A stretch of 64,000 bases of DNA from Planctomycetota bacterium (GTDB lineage: Bacteria > Planctomycetota > UBA1135 > GCA-002686595), in NCBI GenBank assembly GCA_014237855.1, contig JABACD010000015.1, forward strand, positions 62,001 through 126,000. The letters are read 5' to 3'. Positions 8,365 to 17,096 of the stretch are shown in pieces. The notes beneath the pieces are model-generated. The model searched no databases. It was not told the origin of the DNA and saw only the letters and a list, made by a program, of their open reading frames with translations. Made by a program: the position numbers and the translations under genes. The first letter of the stretch is position 1; the number at the start of each line of letters is the position of its first letter.

Positions 8365-9732
8365 ATGACGCTCCAAATCCGTAATCCCTTCGACGGCGAG
8401 GTCTTCGCAGAACTCCCGAGGGACAACCCCAGGTCGATTGAGAGCAAGCTAGAGGGAGCCTGCCGTGCTCAGGGTGAGTGGCGCAGACTCTCCGTGGCCG
8501 AGCGTGCTTCCCGAGTTACGAGTGCCCTCGAGCTCCTGCGGACCGAATCCGAGGATGTGGCGCGTGAGATCTCGCTACAAATGGGTAAGCCGCTGGCTCA
8601 AGCGCGAGGTGAGATCGGAGCGATGTTCGATCGAGCGGGGTACATGGCAGGAATCGCGGAGGCGACGCTGGCAGCCGAGCCACAGCCCTCCCCGGCTGGC
8701 TACGAGTGGCGTATCGAGCACGAGCCGCTGGGGGTGGTCTTCAACCTGGGAGCCTGGAACTACCCGCTCCTGATTCCAATCAATGTGATCGTGCCGGCCT
8801 TGTGCTCGGGAAACGCGGTCCTGCTGAAGCACAGCGCGATCACGCCCCTATGTGGTGAGCGATTTGCGCGGGCCTTCGAGGCGCTGGGGTGCCCCGGAAT
8901 CCTTGCGCATGTGGTGACAGGCCACGAGGAATGTGCCCAGCTCATCGGAGACGAACGCATCGATCACGTGGCCTTCACGGGCTCCGTGGAGGGTGGTCGT
9001 GCCGTGCACCGTGCGGCAGCGGGCCGGTTCATCGACGTGGGGCTGGAGCTGGGCGGCAAGGATCCAGCGTACGTGGCCCCCGACAGCGATCTCGGATTCA
9101 GCGTTCCGAACGTGGTGGAGGGGGCCTGCTACAACGCGGGGCAATCGTGTTGCGCGGTGGAGAGAGCCTACGTTCACGAGAGCCTCTACCAGGACTTCCT
9201 GGGGCGGGCCGAGGCCGCACTTGGAGACTTCATCCCGGGGGATCCCTTGCAGGAAGGAACGACCCTGGGACCGATGGCCCAGCGCAAGTCGATCGAGTTT
9301 CTCGAGGAGCAGGTGAAGGACGCAGTGGAGCGCGGGGCCCGATTGATCCGGGGGGGGAAGCCGCTTGACGGGGTCTTCTTCGAGCCGACCCTGCTGGCGG
9401 ATGTGCCACAGGATGCAAACGTGATGCAGGAGGAGAGCTTTGGCCCGATCCTGCCGGTGCGCTCTGTCGCGAGTGACGACGAGGCCCTGGAGATGATGAA
9501 TGACTCGCGCTTCGGTTTGACCGCCTCGGTGTGGACCGCTGATCGCGAGCGGGCCGAGCGCCTCGTTGGGGAGCTGGAGGCAGGCACGATCTATGTCAAT
9601 CGGTGCGACTACCTCGAGCCTTGCCTGCCCTGGACGGGGATCAAGGAGAGCGGCCGCGGTTCGACCCTCTCGAGCTATGGATTTGTGGGCCTGACTCGAC
9701 GCAAGAGTGTCCACATTCGATCGGGGATGTAG
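8365..9732 (+). CDS. NAD(P)-dependent aldehyde dehydrogenase
   Basis: A 455-residue member of the aldehyde dehydrogenase superfamily, oxidising an aldehyde to the acid. Catalytic residues are all present: Asn132 in GAWNYP, Glu228 in LELGGKDP, and Cys262 in NAGQSCC. The nucleotide-binding region AFTGSVEGG and the SFGPILPV loop are intact. It is the length of the succinate-semialdehyde/gamma-aminobutyraldehyde group. It faces an SDR plus glutamine-synthetase-family pair tail to tail. In mycobacteria (Rv2857c-Rv2860c) the same three families cluster with an amidotransferase. An amine- or polyamine-derived aldehyde is therefore a plausible substrate, but this is inference. Confidence 0.9.
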   Translation: MTLQIRNPFDGEVFAELPRDNPRSIESKLEGACRAQGEWRRLSVAERASRVTSALELLRTESEDVAREISLQMGKPLAQARGEIGAMFDRAGYMAGIAEATLAAEPQPSPAGYEWRIEHEPLGVVFNLGAWNYPLLIPINVIVPALCSGNAVLLKHSAITPLCGERFARAFEALGCPGILAHVVTGHEECAQLIGDERIDHVAFTGSVEGGRAVHRAAAGRFIDVGLELGGKDPAYVAPDSDLGFSVPNVVEGACYNAGQSCCAVERAYVHESLYQDFLGRAEAALGDFIPGDPLQEGTTLGPMAQRKSIEFLEEQVKDAVERGARLIRGGKPLDGVFFEPTLLADVPQDANVMQEESFGPILPVRSVASDDEALEMMNDSRFGLTASVWTADRERAERLVGELEAGTIYVNRCDYLEPCLPWTGIKESGRGSTLSSYGFVGLTRRKSVHIRSGM

Positions 9733-9785
9733 GGCCGAAGCGAGCCCGGTCGGGGCGCTGGTGATTCACCCACCGCTCAATCCGT

Positions 9786-10559
9786 TCACTCCGGCGTCAC
9801 GTAGGCCGAGGTGATTCCACCATCGACATTGAAGGTGGTGCCTGTCACGAAGGAGGACTCCTCCGAGGCGAGGTAGAGGGCGGCCTTGGCCATCTCGTCG
9901 GCCTCTCCAAAGCGCCCCATGGGGACGTGGACCAACCTGCGTTGCTTCTTCTCCTCCGTGTCGAGGAACTTCATCAGTAGCTCTGTGCGAAGGGGGCCCG
10001 GGCACAGCGCATTGACTCGAATCCCCTCGCGGGCGTGCACGACGGCGAGCTCCCGGGTCATTGCCAGGACTCCACCCTTGCTCGCCGTGTAGGCGATCTG
10101 GGGTGTGGCGGCTCCCAGCTGGGCGACAAAGGATGCCGTGTTGATGATCGACCCACCTCCAGAACTCCTGAGGGCCGGGATGCCGTGCTTGCAGCCCAGG
10201 AAGACGCCCTTGAGGTTGATCGCCATGGTGCGTTCCCAGACCTCCTCGGAGGTCGAGACTGCATCGTCATCACCAGAGTCCATGATGCCCGCATTGTTGA
10301 AGAGCACGTGCAGGCCGCCGAACTGCTCCTGCGCTGCGGCGACCATGGCCGCGCAGTCAGCGTCCTTGGAGACGTCTGCACGGGCAAAGCTCGCCGAGCC
10401 ACCCGCAGCCTCGATCTCGGCTACCACTGCGTGTCCGGCCTCTTCCTGGAGGTCCACTGCCAGAACCCTGGCTCCCTCGGAGGCGAAGAGCAGGGCGCTC
10501 TCCCTCCCGATTCCGCTGGCTGCCCCGGTGATCAGAGCTGTCTTTCCCGCGAGTCGCAT
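9786..10559 (-). CDS. Short-chain dehydrogenase/reductase (SDR)
   Basis: A 257-residue classical SDR. The dinucleotide motif TGAASGIG is at residues 11-18, NNAG near 88-91, catalytic Ser143, and the YxxxK pair is Tyr157 and Lys161. The C-terminus has the usual SSFVTGTTFNVDGG. The start is ATG 10559, placing MRLAGKTALITG at the N-terminus as in the family. A longer in-frame reading would run into the glutamine-synthetase-like gene. It lies 4 bases downstream of that gene's stop, so translation is coupled. The substrate is unknown; the neighbours suggest a hydroxy or keto intermediate of amine catabolism. Confidence 0.9.
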   Translation of the reverse strand: MRLAGKTALITGAASGIGRESALLFASEGARVLAVDLQEEAGHAVVAEIEAAGGSASFARADVSKDADCAAMVAAAQEQFGGLHVLFNNAGIMDSGDDDAVSTSEEVWERTMAINLKGVFLGCKHGIPALRSSGGGSIINTASFVAQLGAATPQIAYTASKGGVLAMTRELAVVHAREGIRVNALCPGPLRTELLMKFLDTEEKKQRRLVHVPMGRFGEADEMAKAALYLASEESSFVTGTTFNVDGGITSAYVTPE

Positions 10560-10563
10560 GAGC

Positions 10564-11955
10564 TTAGATGTGGTCGAAGTAGCGGTTACGCTCCCAGTCG
10601 GTGACGGCCTTCTCATAGGCCGCCCACTCCGAGCGAAGGAAGTGAGTGTAGTGCTCGACGACCTCTTCTCCGAAGGCGCTCCTGCAGAACTCGCTGTTCG
10701 AGAAGAGCTCGGTGGCTCGGTCGAGGCTGGTCGGGATCGCGGGGAGATCTGTCGCCGCGTAGACGTCACCCTCGAACACCGGGGGGGGCTCGATGCGGCT
10801 CTCGATGCCCTCCAGTCCCGCCGCGAGGCAAGCTGCCAGGGCGAGATACGGGTTGCAGTCCGCTCCGGGGATTCGGCATTCGATACGAAGGCTCTTGCCA
10901 CTTCCAACGACCCGGAAGCCGGCCGTGCGATTGTCGTAGCTCCAGGCCAGACGGGTAGGGGCCCAGGAGGCAGCCTGGTAGCGCTTGTAGGAGTTCACGG
11001 TCGGGGCGAAGAACACCATGATCTCTGGTGCGTGCTTGATCCAGCCCCCAAGGAACCAGCGAAAGGCGTCACTGCAGGCGATTCCCGCGAGGTCCTGCTC
11101 GCCGGCGAAGGCATTCTTCCCATCCTGCCAGAGGCTCAGGTGGACATGGCAGCTGGAGCCAGCTTCGCCCTCGTCGATCTTTGCCATGAAGGTGACACTT
11201 CGACCCTGGCTGTGGGCGACCTCCTTGGCGCACTGCTTGTAGATGACATGTCGATCCGCCATCTCCAGGATCTCGGCGTAACGCACGTTGAGCTCGTGCT
11301 GGCCGTGTCCCCACTCACCCTTGGAGTTCTCCACGGGTACACCCGAGCTGGCCAGATGTCGCCTCAGGGCGCCGACGTAGTCCTCGCCACGAGTTCCCTG
11401 CAAGATGTGGTAGTCCTCGATGTACCAGCCGGTGGGCTTCAGGTCGGCGTGCCCCTTGCGCGCAGCCTCCTCGAAGCTGTCTCGGAACATGTAGAACTCG
11501 AGCTCTGTTGCCGCCATCGCGGTGAACTTGCTGGCTGCCGCACGCTGCACCTGGTGGCGCAGGATCGAGCGGGGGGCGATTGGCAAGAGCTCGTGACCAC
11601 CAGAAGGGTGGACATCGCAGATCACCAGAGCCGTCCGATCCAGCCAGCTCACGGTACGTAGGGTGGACATGTCAGGCACGAGATGGACGTCGCCATAGCC
11701 CCGTTCCCAGTTGGCGAAGCGAAAACCCGGGAGCGGATTCATGTCGCGGTCCACTGTGAGCAGGTAGTCGCAAGCATGGCTTCCACCGGTGACGGTATCT
11801 TCGAGGAAGAAGGTCGCGTCGTAGCGCTTGCCCATCAGCCGGCCATAGTGGTCGGTGAAGGCGACGATCACGGTGTCGATTGTTCCTTCCGAGACCCGCA
11901 GCTTGAGCTCGTCAATAGCCAGCATGCCTTGAATTTCTTGCATGTTCGCCATCAT
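10564..11955 (-). CDS. Glutamine-synthetase-family ligase (GlnA3/GlnA4/PuuA-like)
   Basis: A 463-residue member of the glutamine synthetase superfamily with both domains. The beta-grasp N-terminus contains TDHYGRLMGKRYDA. The catalytic part contains TELEFYMF, the E-W-G-x-G-Q-H-E-L-N metal-binding strand, SCHVHLSLW, the ATP-loop equivalent TVNSYKRY, and RIPGADCNPYLALAA. The sequence style (VNSYKR, cluster with ALDH and SDR) fits the gamma-glutamyl-amine ligases of the PuuA/GlnA4 group better than primary ammonia-assimilating GlnA. It would join glutamate to an amine or ethanolamine using ATP. The start region offers several nearby ATGs (MMANMQ). First gene of the minus-strand pair. Confidence 0.85.
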   Translation of the reverse strand: MMANMQEIQGMLAIDELKLRVSEGTIDTVIVAFTDHYGRLMGKRYDATFFLEDTVTGGSHACDYLLTVDRDMNPLPGFRFANWERGYGDVHLVPDMSTLRTVSWLDRTALVICDVHPSGGHELLPIAPRSILRHQVQRAAASKFTAMAATELEFYMFRDSFEEAARKGHADLKPTGWYIEDYHILQGTRGEDYVGALRRHLASSGVPVENSKGEWGHGQHELNVRYAEILEMADRHVIYKQCAKEVAHSQGRSVTFMAKIDEGEAGSSCHVHLSLWQDGKNAFAGEQDLAGIACSDAFRWFLGGWIKHAPEIMVFFAPTVNSYKRYQAASWAPTRLAWSYDNRTAGFRVVGSGKSLRIECRIPGADCNPYLALAACLAAGLEGIESRIEPPPVFEGDVYAATDLPAIPTSLDRATELFSNSEFCRSAFGEEVVEHYTHFLRSEWAAYEKAVTDWERNRYFDHI

Positions 11956-12109
11956 GCAAGTTCGTGCCCTGCGGGACCAGACCTGTCGGCTGCTCCACGA
12001 AGAATGCTGACCCAGCGGAATCGACCCTGGTTGGGGACCGGATCAAAGTCGTATTTGAGCTGACCAGCAGCAGGGCGTGAGCTCGGCCAGCTCTGTCGAG
12101 GGGCCAGCC

Positions 12110-14278
12110 CTACTCTCCAAGGAGCTGGCTCAGAGTCGGCTCGATGGCCTCCATCCAGGCCGCTTGACCCTCTGCCGTGAGATGGATGTGGTCGGAACTC
12201 ATGCGGGAGTTGGGCCGTCCGTCCTCGTCGAGGAACAGCTCGCGCAGGTCCAGGTAGGTCACGCGCTGCTCATTCGCCAGGCGGGCGGCCTCGGTATGGA
12301 CCATGTCGAGAGCACGTCGGCGGGGGTCATCGGGTGTGGGCCCAGCGGGAAAGGGCCCGCTGATCAGCACATGGGCCTGTGGTTCCGAGTGGAGCAGGGC
12401 CGTCACGACTGCATCCAGCCCCTCGCCGATCTCGACTCCTGTGTGGCCTGCGGCATTGGCGTTGTTCACTCCGATGGAGAGGACAATGACCCGGGGCTCG
12501 AGTCCTTGAAGTGCGCCGTGTTCGATGCGATAGAGCAGGTGCTCGGTTCGATCGCCGCTGAGCCCCAGGCTGAGGGCCCCGCGCTCGCCATGGAAGCGGT
12601 CGAAGTCTCGTTCGCCCCCTGGCTGTGCAGCGCGAGCTGCACTTCCCGTCAGGCCCTGGGTGATCGAGTCTCCCAGGAATACCAGCTCACTTCCCGAATG
12701 AGCGTCTGCAAGCAAGCGCAGCTTCTCGAGCTGGTCCCACCAGGTGCCTCCACCCCAACCGGCAGCGGTCCCGCGATACTCCGCTGAGGGGATGGGGATG
12801 GTTGCGGGGTTCACGCCACGGCCGGCCCTGCGCAGGATCGCTCGCAGGAGTGGACTGGCAGGGTGCAGCCCGTGGGGGTGATGGCCAGTGCCGGGCTTAC
12901 GCCAGACCTCGATGGGGGCACCCAGGGCCTCGTACCTGTTGACCAGTTCCTCGCCGTTCTCTCCTGGAGGCACCACCTCGTCGGCTTCTCCCATGACGAG
13001 GAAGATGGGAACGCTTGCGCTTGCAACTGATTCGAGCCGATCGAGCGGCATGTTCTCGTACTCCTGGGCCCGTGCCTCGTCCAGTCCATAGGCTGCGAGG
13101 CAGCGCTCCCAGTCGGGATCGGAGCGCTTGCCGCTAGCTCCTCCGGGCCAGGAACGAAAGTCGCAGACCGGGTTGTCGAGGTAGATGCTCTCCACGAGTT
13201 TGGGGTGTCGGGCGGCCCAGTTGAGCACGATGAGTCCGCCACGACTCATGCCCTCGAGCACCGGACGCGGTGAGAGCCCTAGCTCGACGCACAGGCCATG
13301 AAAGCGATCCCAGCGCTCGAGGGCAGGCTCCGCCCCGTAGAGGTTCGAGACGTCACAGTAGGCCAGGTGGTAGCCACGGGAGAGCAACTCACGGTCGAGT
13401 TCGGGCTCGTGTCCGAAGAAGCGGGCACGCCAGATCCAAGGTCGACCTCTTGCGGGTGCCTGGGGTTCGACGAGTATGCAGGGCACGGGTCCCTGCTCTT
13501 CGCTGCGCAGCTCGAAGTCGTGACGACGATAGCCATGGAAGTCGGAGACTCTCGCGCCCGGTAGTGTGTCGAGCTGGATTGAAGCTGTCCGTGGAGCCTG
13601 CACGGCTTCCGCCACCCGCCTGGCGATTGCTCTGGCGCCGAAGGGGGTGGTGTGGACGCCGTCGACCACCATGTCCTGAGTCAGGACCTGGGAGAGGCTC
13701 AAGAACTCGATTCTAGGATCCTGCTCGGCAGTTGCCCGCAAGGCCGCCCCGATGCGTTCAAGGCGAGGAGCGCGTGAGCGCAGGTTCTCTCGGCGCTGAT
13801 CATCTATCGCGGGACTATCGGGGAACATCGGTGGAGGGGAGCATAGGATCATTCGCCCCTCCTCTTGCTTGAGTAGAACGCGGTTCGCAAGCGCAAGCGC
13901 GTCGCTCTCCAGCTCGGCAGAGTGCTCCCAGTTACGCCGTCGGTTGCCCTGGCAGGTGTCGTTGGTTCCGAGGATCACGACGGTGATCTCAGGTTTCCAT
14001 TCGAGGAGCAGGGTCCACGGCCTGGTCTTCACATAGGGCGTGTCGCCCGCACTCAGGAGGGTGCGCCCTCCGACGCCGAAGTTGCGAACCTCGTAACCGG
14101 GACCGAGCAGTGCCGCGAGCTGGACAGGGTAGGCATTGCGTTCGCGGTCCGCGACCTGTGCTCCGTAGGTGATCGAGTCGCCCAGGCAGGCTACCCGAAC
14201 AGGAGTCGCACCAATGCTAGTTCCGGGGTCGGAGAAGGGGGAGACCAGCGGCAGCAGCGCGAGAAGGATGGCGGACAT
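12110..14278 (-). CDS. Triple hydrolase: SGNH esterase, alpha/beta hydrolase, SGNH esterase
   Basis: A 722-residue, three-domain hydrolase. The hydrophobic N-terminus suggests a signal peptide or export, though no sharp cleavage site is evident. Domain 1 (about 28-225) is an SGNH/GDSL hydrolase with GDSIT (Ser35), GTND (Asn106) and DGVH (Asp206, His209). Domain 2 (about 245-485) is an alpha/beta hydrolase with nucleophile elbow GMSRGG (Ser345), a likely acid in VMGEADEVV (about Asp433) and a histidine in GTGHHPHG. Domain 3 (about 525-720) is a second SGNH unit with GDSIT (Ser538), GVNN (Asn605) and SDHIH (Asp696, His699). All three catalytic sets look intact. Deacetylation or de-esterification of polysaccharide is a reasonable guess. 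Confidence 0.85.
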   Translation of the reverse strand: MSAILLALLPLVSPFSDPGTSIGATPVRVACLGDSITYGAQVADRERNAYPVQLAALLGPGYEVRNFGVGGRTLLSAGDTPYVKTRPWTLLLEWKPEITVVILGTNDTCQGNRRRNWEHSAELESDALALANRVLLKQEEGRMILCSPPPMFPDSPAIDDQRRENLRSRAPRLERIGAALRATAEQDPRIEFLSLSQVLTQDMVVDGVHTTPFGARAIARRVAEAVQAPRTASIQLDTLPGARVSDFHGYRRHDFELRSEEQGPVPCILVEPQAPARGRPWIWRARFFGHEPELDRELLSRGYHLAYCDVSNLYGAEPALERWDRFHGLCVELGLSPRPVLEGMSRGGLIVLNWAARHPKLVESIYLDNPVCDFRSWPGGASGKRSDPDWERCLAAYGLDEARAQEYENMPLDRLESVASASVPIFLVMGEADEVVPPGENGEELVNRYEALGAPIEVWRKPGTGHHPHGLHPASPLLRAILRRAGRGVNPATIPIPSAEYRGTAAGWGGGTWWDQLEKLRLLADAHSGSELVFLGDSITQGLTGSAARAAQPGGERDFDRFHGERGALSLGLSGDRTEHLLYRIEHGALQGLEPRVIVLSIGVNNANAAGHTGVEIGEGLDAVVTALLHSEPQAHVLISGPFPAGPTPDDPRRRALDMVHTEAARLANEQRVTYLDLRELFLDEDGRPNSRMSSDHIHLTAEGQAAWMEAIEPTLSQLLGE

Positions 14279-14344
14279 GCAGCTCAGAATACGGTGGAGG
14301 GACCCAATGCGTTACCTTGAGCTCCAACCAACTCAAGGAACACC

Positions 14345-16048
14345 ATGAGCTACCTACACTGCCCCGAGCGTCCGAATGCCCTGAGCCGCCAATGGGTGAC
14401 GGACGAGTACGAAGACCTCTGCTCTCGAATTTCTGCCGCCGAACAGAGCGACGCGCCTGATGGCTGGCTGGAACTATTCAGCAGGTGGAACGAGGTCAAG
14501 TCCTACGTGGACAGTGAGGGGGCCCGTATTGGATACACCTACTCGAAGGACCTGAACAATTCAGAGGCGGAGGAAGCCGACCGTATTCAGCGGGAAGACG
14601 TGATCCCTGCTTCTGAGGCAGGTGAGGCCAAGCTGGTGGCGGCTCTGCTTGCCAGCCGTCATCAAGACGCTGTGGCTGATCGCTTTGGCCCACAGCTCTT
14701 ACGGGTGTTGAAGGTGACCGAGGAGACCCTGGCTCCGGCGAACAGCGACCTGCGCGTCCGCGTGGGTGATCTCGCCAAGCAATATGACAAGCTGGTAGCC
14801 TCAGGATCAGTCGAGGTGGGGGGCGAGAGACTGACCCTCGCGAGAGCACGGGGGCGCCTGACCTCTGCGGCTGCTGACGAGCGACGCGAGGCCTTCGAGG
14901 CCTACTACGGCTGGTTCCTCGAGAACCGTGATGCCCTCGCCGACATCTACGACCAGCAGGTCACCTTGCGGGATCGCATGGGCAAGGAACTGGGCTACGA
15001 GAGCTTCGTTCCCCTGGGGTACGCCGGCATGCAGCGCACGGACTATGGAGCCAGTGAGTCGGCTGCTTTCCGGGCTGGTGTGAGACAGTTCGCGGCGCCC
15101 CTGTTCCAGGAGATGTGCGAGCAGCAGGCGGCCATGCTGGGCGAGGCGACCTTGCGCCCCTGGGACGCAGGGTTTCATCCGGGGCTGACGCTCCCCATGG
15201 GCGTGGCTGAGCCGATTGACCAGCAGCTCGACAAGGCGGGGCGTGTGTTCGCGAAACTCTCCCCAAAGCTGGCGGAGCACTTTGAGCGCATGTGCAGGGA
15301 AGACCTGATCGACCTGGAGAACCGCAAGGGTAAGGGGGCCGGGGCATACTGCACCTCGTTCAGTGACGAGGGGCGAGTGGCGATATTCTGCAACTCCACT
15401 GGAGATGAGAGCGACATCAAGACCCTGACTCACGAGATGGGACACGCGTTCCAGGGGTGGGAGAGTCAGTGGATCGAGGCTGTCGATCTTCGGTGGCCGA
15501 GTGCGGATGCCTGTGAGATTCACTCCATGGGGATGGAGTTCCTGAGCCTACCTCGCCTGGGGGAGTTCTTCGACGATGAGAGCTTGGAGCGATTCACCAG
15601 GAACCGCTACCGCAACGCTGTTTCCTTGCTCTGCTACGTCTGCGTGGTTGACGAGTTCCAGCACTGGGTCTACGAGAACGCCGCTGCGACTGTGGATGAG
15701 CGCGATGCAGCCTTCGTCAGGATTCGCTCGATCTACATGCCGGGCATTGACTGGTCTGGCGCAGCGGAGAGCTTCGCGGCGACGCGCTGGTATGCACAGC
15801 TCCACATCTTCCGCTACCCCTTCTACTACATCGACTACGCCATTGCGGAGACCGGCGCGATGCAGCTGGGCTTGCTCGATTCCCGTGATCACGATCGTTG
15901 CATGGAGGTCTACCTGGAGCTCTGCCGTCTTGGAGGCACGCGCAGCCTCACGCAGCTGGTGGAGTCGGCAGGGCTGCGCTCACCGTTTGATCCTGAGCTC
16001 ATGAAGGACCTGATGACCCACGCGGCCGAGAAGATCGGCAGCTTCTAG
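14345..16048 (+). CDS. M3 family oligoendopeptidase (PepF-like)
   Basis: A 567-residue cytoplasmic zinc metallopeptidase that cuts short peptides. The HExxH zinc motif is HEMGH in LTHEMGHAFQGWES (His363, Glu364, His367). The third ligand is a glutamate in the ACEIHSMGMEF segment about 27 residues later, as in the M3B/PepF family. C-terminal RYPFYYIDYAIAETGA is also typical of this family. No signal peptide. It is a single gene, divergent from the triple hydrolase and convergent with the transporter operon, which ends 31 bases away. Confidence 0.92.
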   Translation: MSYLHCPERPNALSRQWVTDEYEDLCSRISAAEQSDAPDGWLELFSRWNEVKSYVDSEGARIGYTYSKDLNNSEAEEADRIQREDVIPASEAGEAKLVAALLASRHQDAVADRFGPQLLRVLKVTEETLAPANSDLRVRVGDLAKQYDKLVASGSVEVGGERLTLARARGRLTSAAADERREAFEAYYGWFLENRDALADIYDQQVTLRDRMGKELGYESFVPLGYAGMQRTDYGASESAAFRAGVRQFAAPLFQEMCEQQAAMLGEATLRPWDAGFHPGLTLPMGVAEPIDQQLDKAGRVFAKLSPKLAEHFERMCREDLIDLENRKGKGAGAYCTSFSDEGRVAIFCNSTGDESDIKTLTHEMGHAFQGWESQWIEAVDLRWPSADACEIHSMGMEFLSLPRLGEFFDDESLERFTRNRYRNAVSLLCYVCVVDEFQHWVYENAAATVDERDAAFVRIRSIYMPGIDWSGAAESFAATRWYAQLHIFRYPFYYIDYAIAETGAMQLGLLDSRDHDRCMEVYLELCRLGGTRSLTQLVESAGLRSPFDPELMKDLMTHAAEKIGSF

Positions 16049-16079
16049 TTCGGCAGCTTGCAACCACAGGTTGGGGCCC

Positions 16080-17096
16080 TCAGCTCTTCAGGCCGACGAT
16101 GGCCTCGGGGGGCAGGTGGACGATCAGCCTCTTTCCTGGCTCTGGTCGCAGGACGCGAAAGCGCCCTGGCTGCAGGGAGGATTCGATACGAACAGCTCGG
16201 TCGCCGATCGGCACCTTGAAACGAATTGACCAGCGGGTGGCCAGCAGGACGGCGTCTTCGACGACTGCATCGAAGCAGTTGGGACGACCATCAGATTCGG
16301 TCAGCAGGACCGTTTCCTCGGGGCGCACGCCGATCCAGCGAGAGTCGGGAGCGGTGCCGTCGCACAGCACGGGCAGGTGCTCACGCTCGATGATGTTGGT
16401 CATCAAGAGGAATGAGGCGACCCGGCGGTTCTGTGGGTGATTGAAGACCTCGTCTCTTGGTCCGTGTTGGGCGAGACTTCCATCCAGCAGCACGGCCACG
16501 TCGTCGGCCAGGGCCGAGGCTTCTTCGAGGTCGTGAGTGACGAGCACGACTGTCGTGTTCAGGCGTCCAGTCACATCACGCATGAGCTCGACGGTGTCGA
16601 GGCGTCGCCTGCGGTCGAGAGCCGAGAAGGGCTCGTCGAGAAAGAGCACTCGTGGTTCCACCGCCAGGGCACGGGCGACGGCCACTCGCTGACGCTCTCC
16701 TCCAGAGAGACTCATGACGTCAGCCCGATCGACCAATCCGCGCAAGTGCAGCCGCTCCAACAGCCACTCGAGGCGCTCGCCCGAGACCTGACGTCGTCGC
16801 GCGCGCAGCCCGAAGAGGATGTTCTCACGAGCGGAGAGATGCGGGAACAGCGAGAGATCCTGCGGGATGTAGGCGATGTTTCGAGACTCCGGCGGCAGCT
16901 GCCCCACGTCGACTCCAGCGATCAGGACTCTTCCCGACTCCGGGGGTCGCACGCCCATGACGGTCTCGAGCAGCACCGACTTGCCGGCACCGGAAGGGCC
17001 GAGTACGGCGAGTGTTCGACCTGCAGGAAGTTCCAGCGAGAGGTCACGCAGGTGGAAGTCGCCGAATCGTACGTTCAGCCCCTCGATACGGATCAT
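16080..17096 (-). CDS. Molybdate/tungstate-type ABC transporter ATP-binding protein
   Basis: A 338-residue importer ATPase with Walker A GPSGAGKS (33-40), Q-loop in IPQDLSLFP, signature LSGGERQ (129-135), Walker B LFLDEPFSALD and the H-loop VTHDLEEA. A C-terminal extension from about residue 255 looks like the TOBE-type ligand domain of ModC. ATG 17096 overlaps the permease stop by 4 bases (ATGA), so the start is clear. The in-frame reading that continues upstream to 17708 only shadows the permease gene. It is the last gene of the regulator-binding protein-permease-ATPase operon. Confidence 0.9.
   Translation of the reverse strand: MIRIEGLNVRFGDFHLRDLSLELPAGRTLAVLGPSGAGKSVLLETVMGVRPPESGRVLIAGVDVGQLPPESRNIAYIPQDLSLFPHLSARENILFGLRARRRQVSGERLEWLLERLHLRGLVDRADVMSLSGGERQRVAVARALAVEPRVLFLDEPFSALDRRRRLDTVELMRDVTGRLNTTVVLVTHDLEEASALADDVAVLLDGSLAQHGPRDEVFNHPQNRRVASFLLMTNIIEREHLPVLCDGTAPDSRWIGVRPEETVLLTESDGRPNCFDAVVEDAVLLATRWSIRFKVPIGDRAVRIESSLQPGRFRVLRPEPGKRLIVHLPPEAIVGLKS

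Noticed and set aside
8848..9714. Open frame of 288 codons opposite the aldehyde dehydrogenase
   Set aside because: Shadow with no recognisable family; the sense frame has complete catalytic residues.
10105..11661. Long open frame of 518 codons opposite the SDR and glutamine-synthetase-like genes
   Set aside because: It mirrors two well-supported genes, shows no motif, and is explained by high GC third positions.
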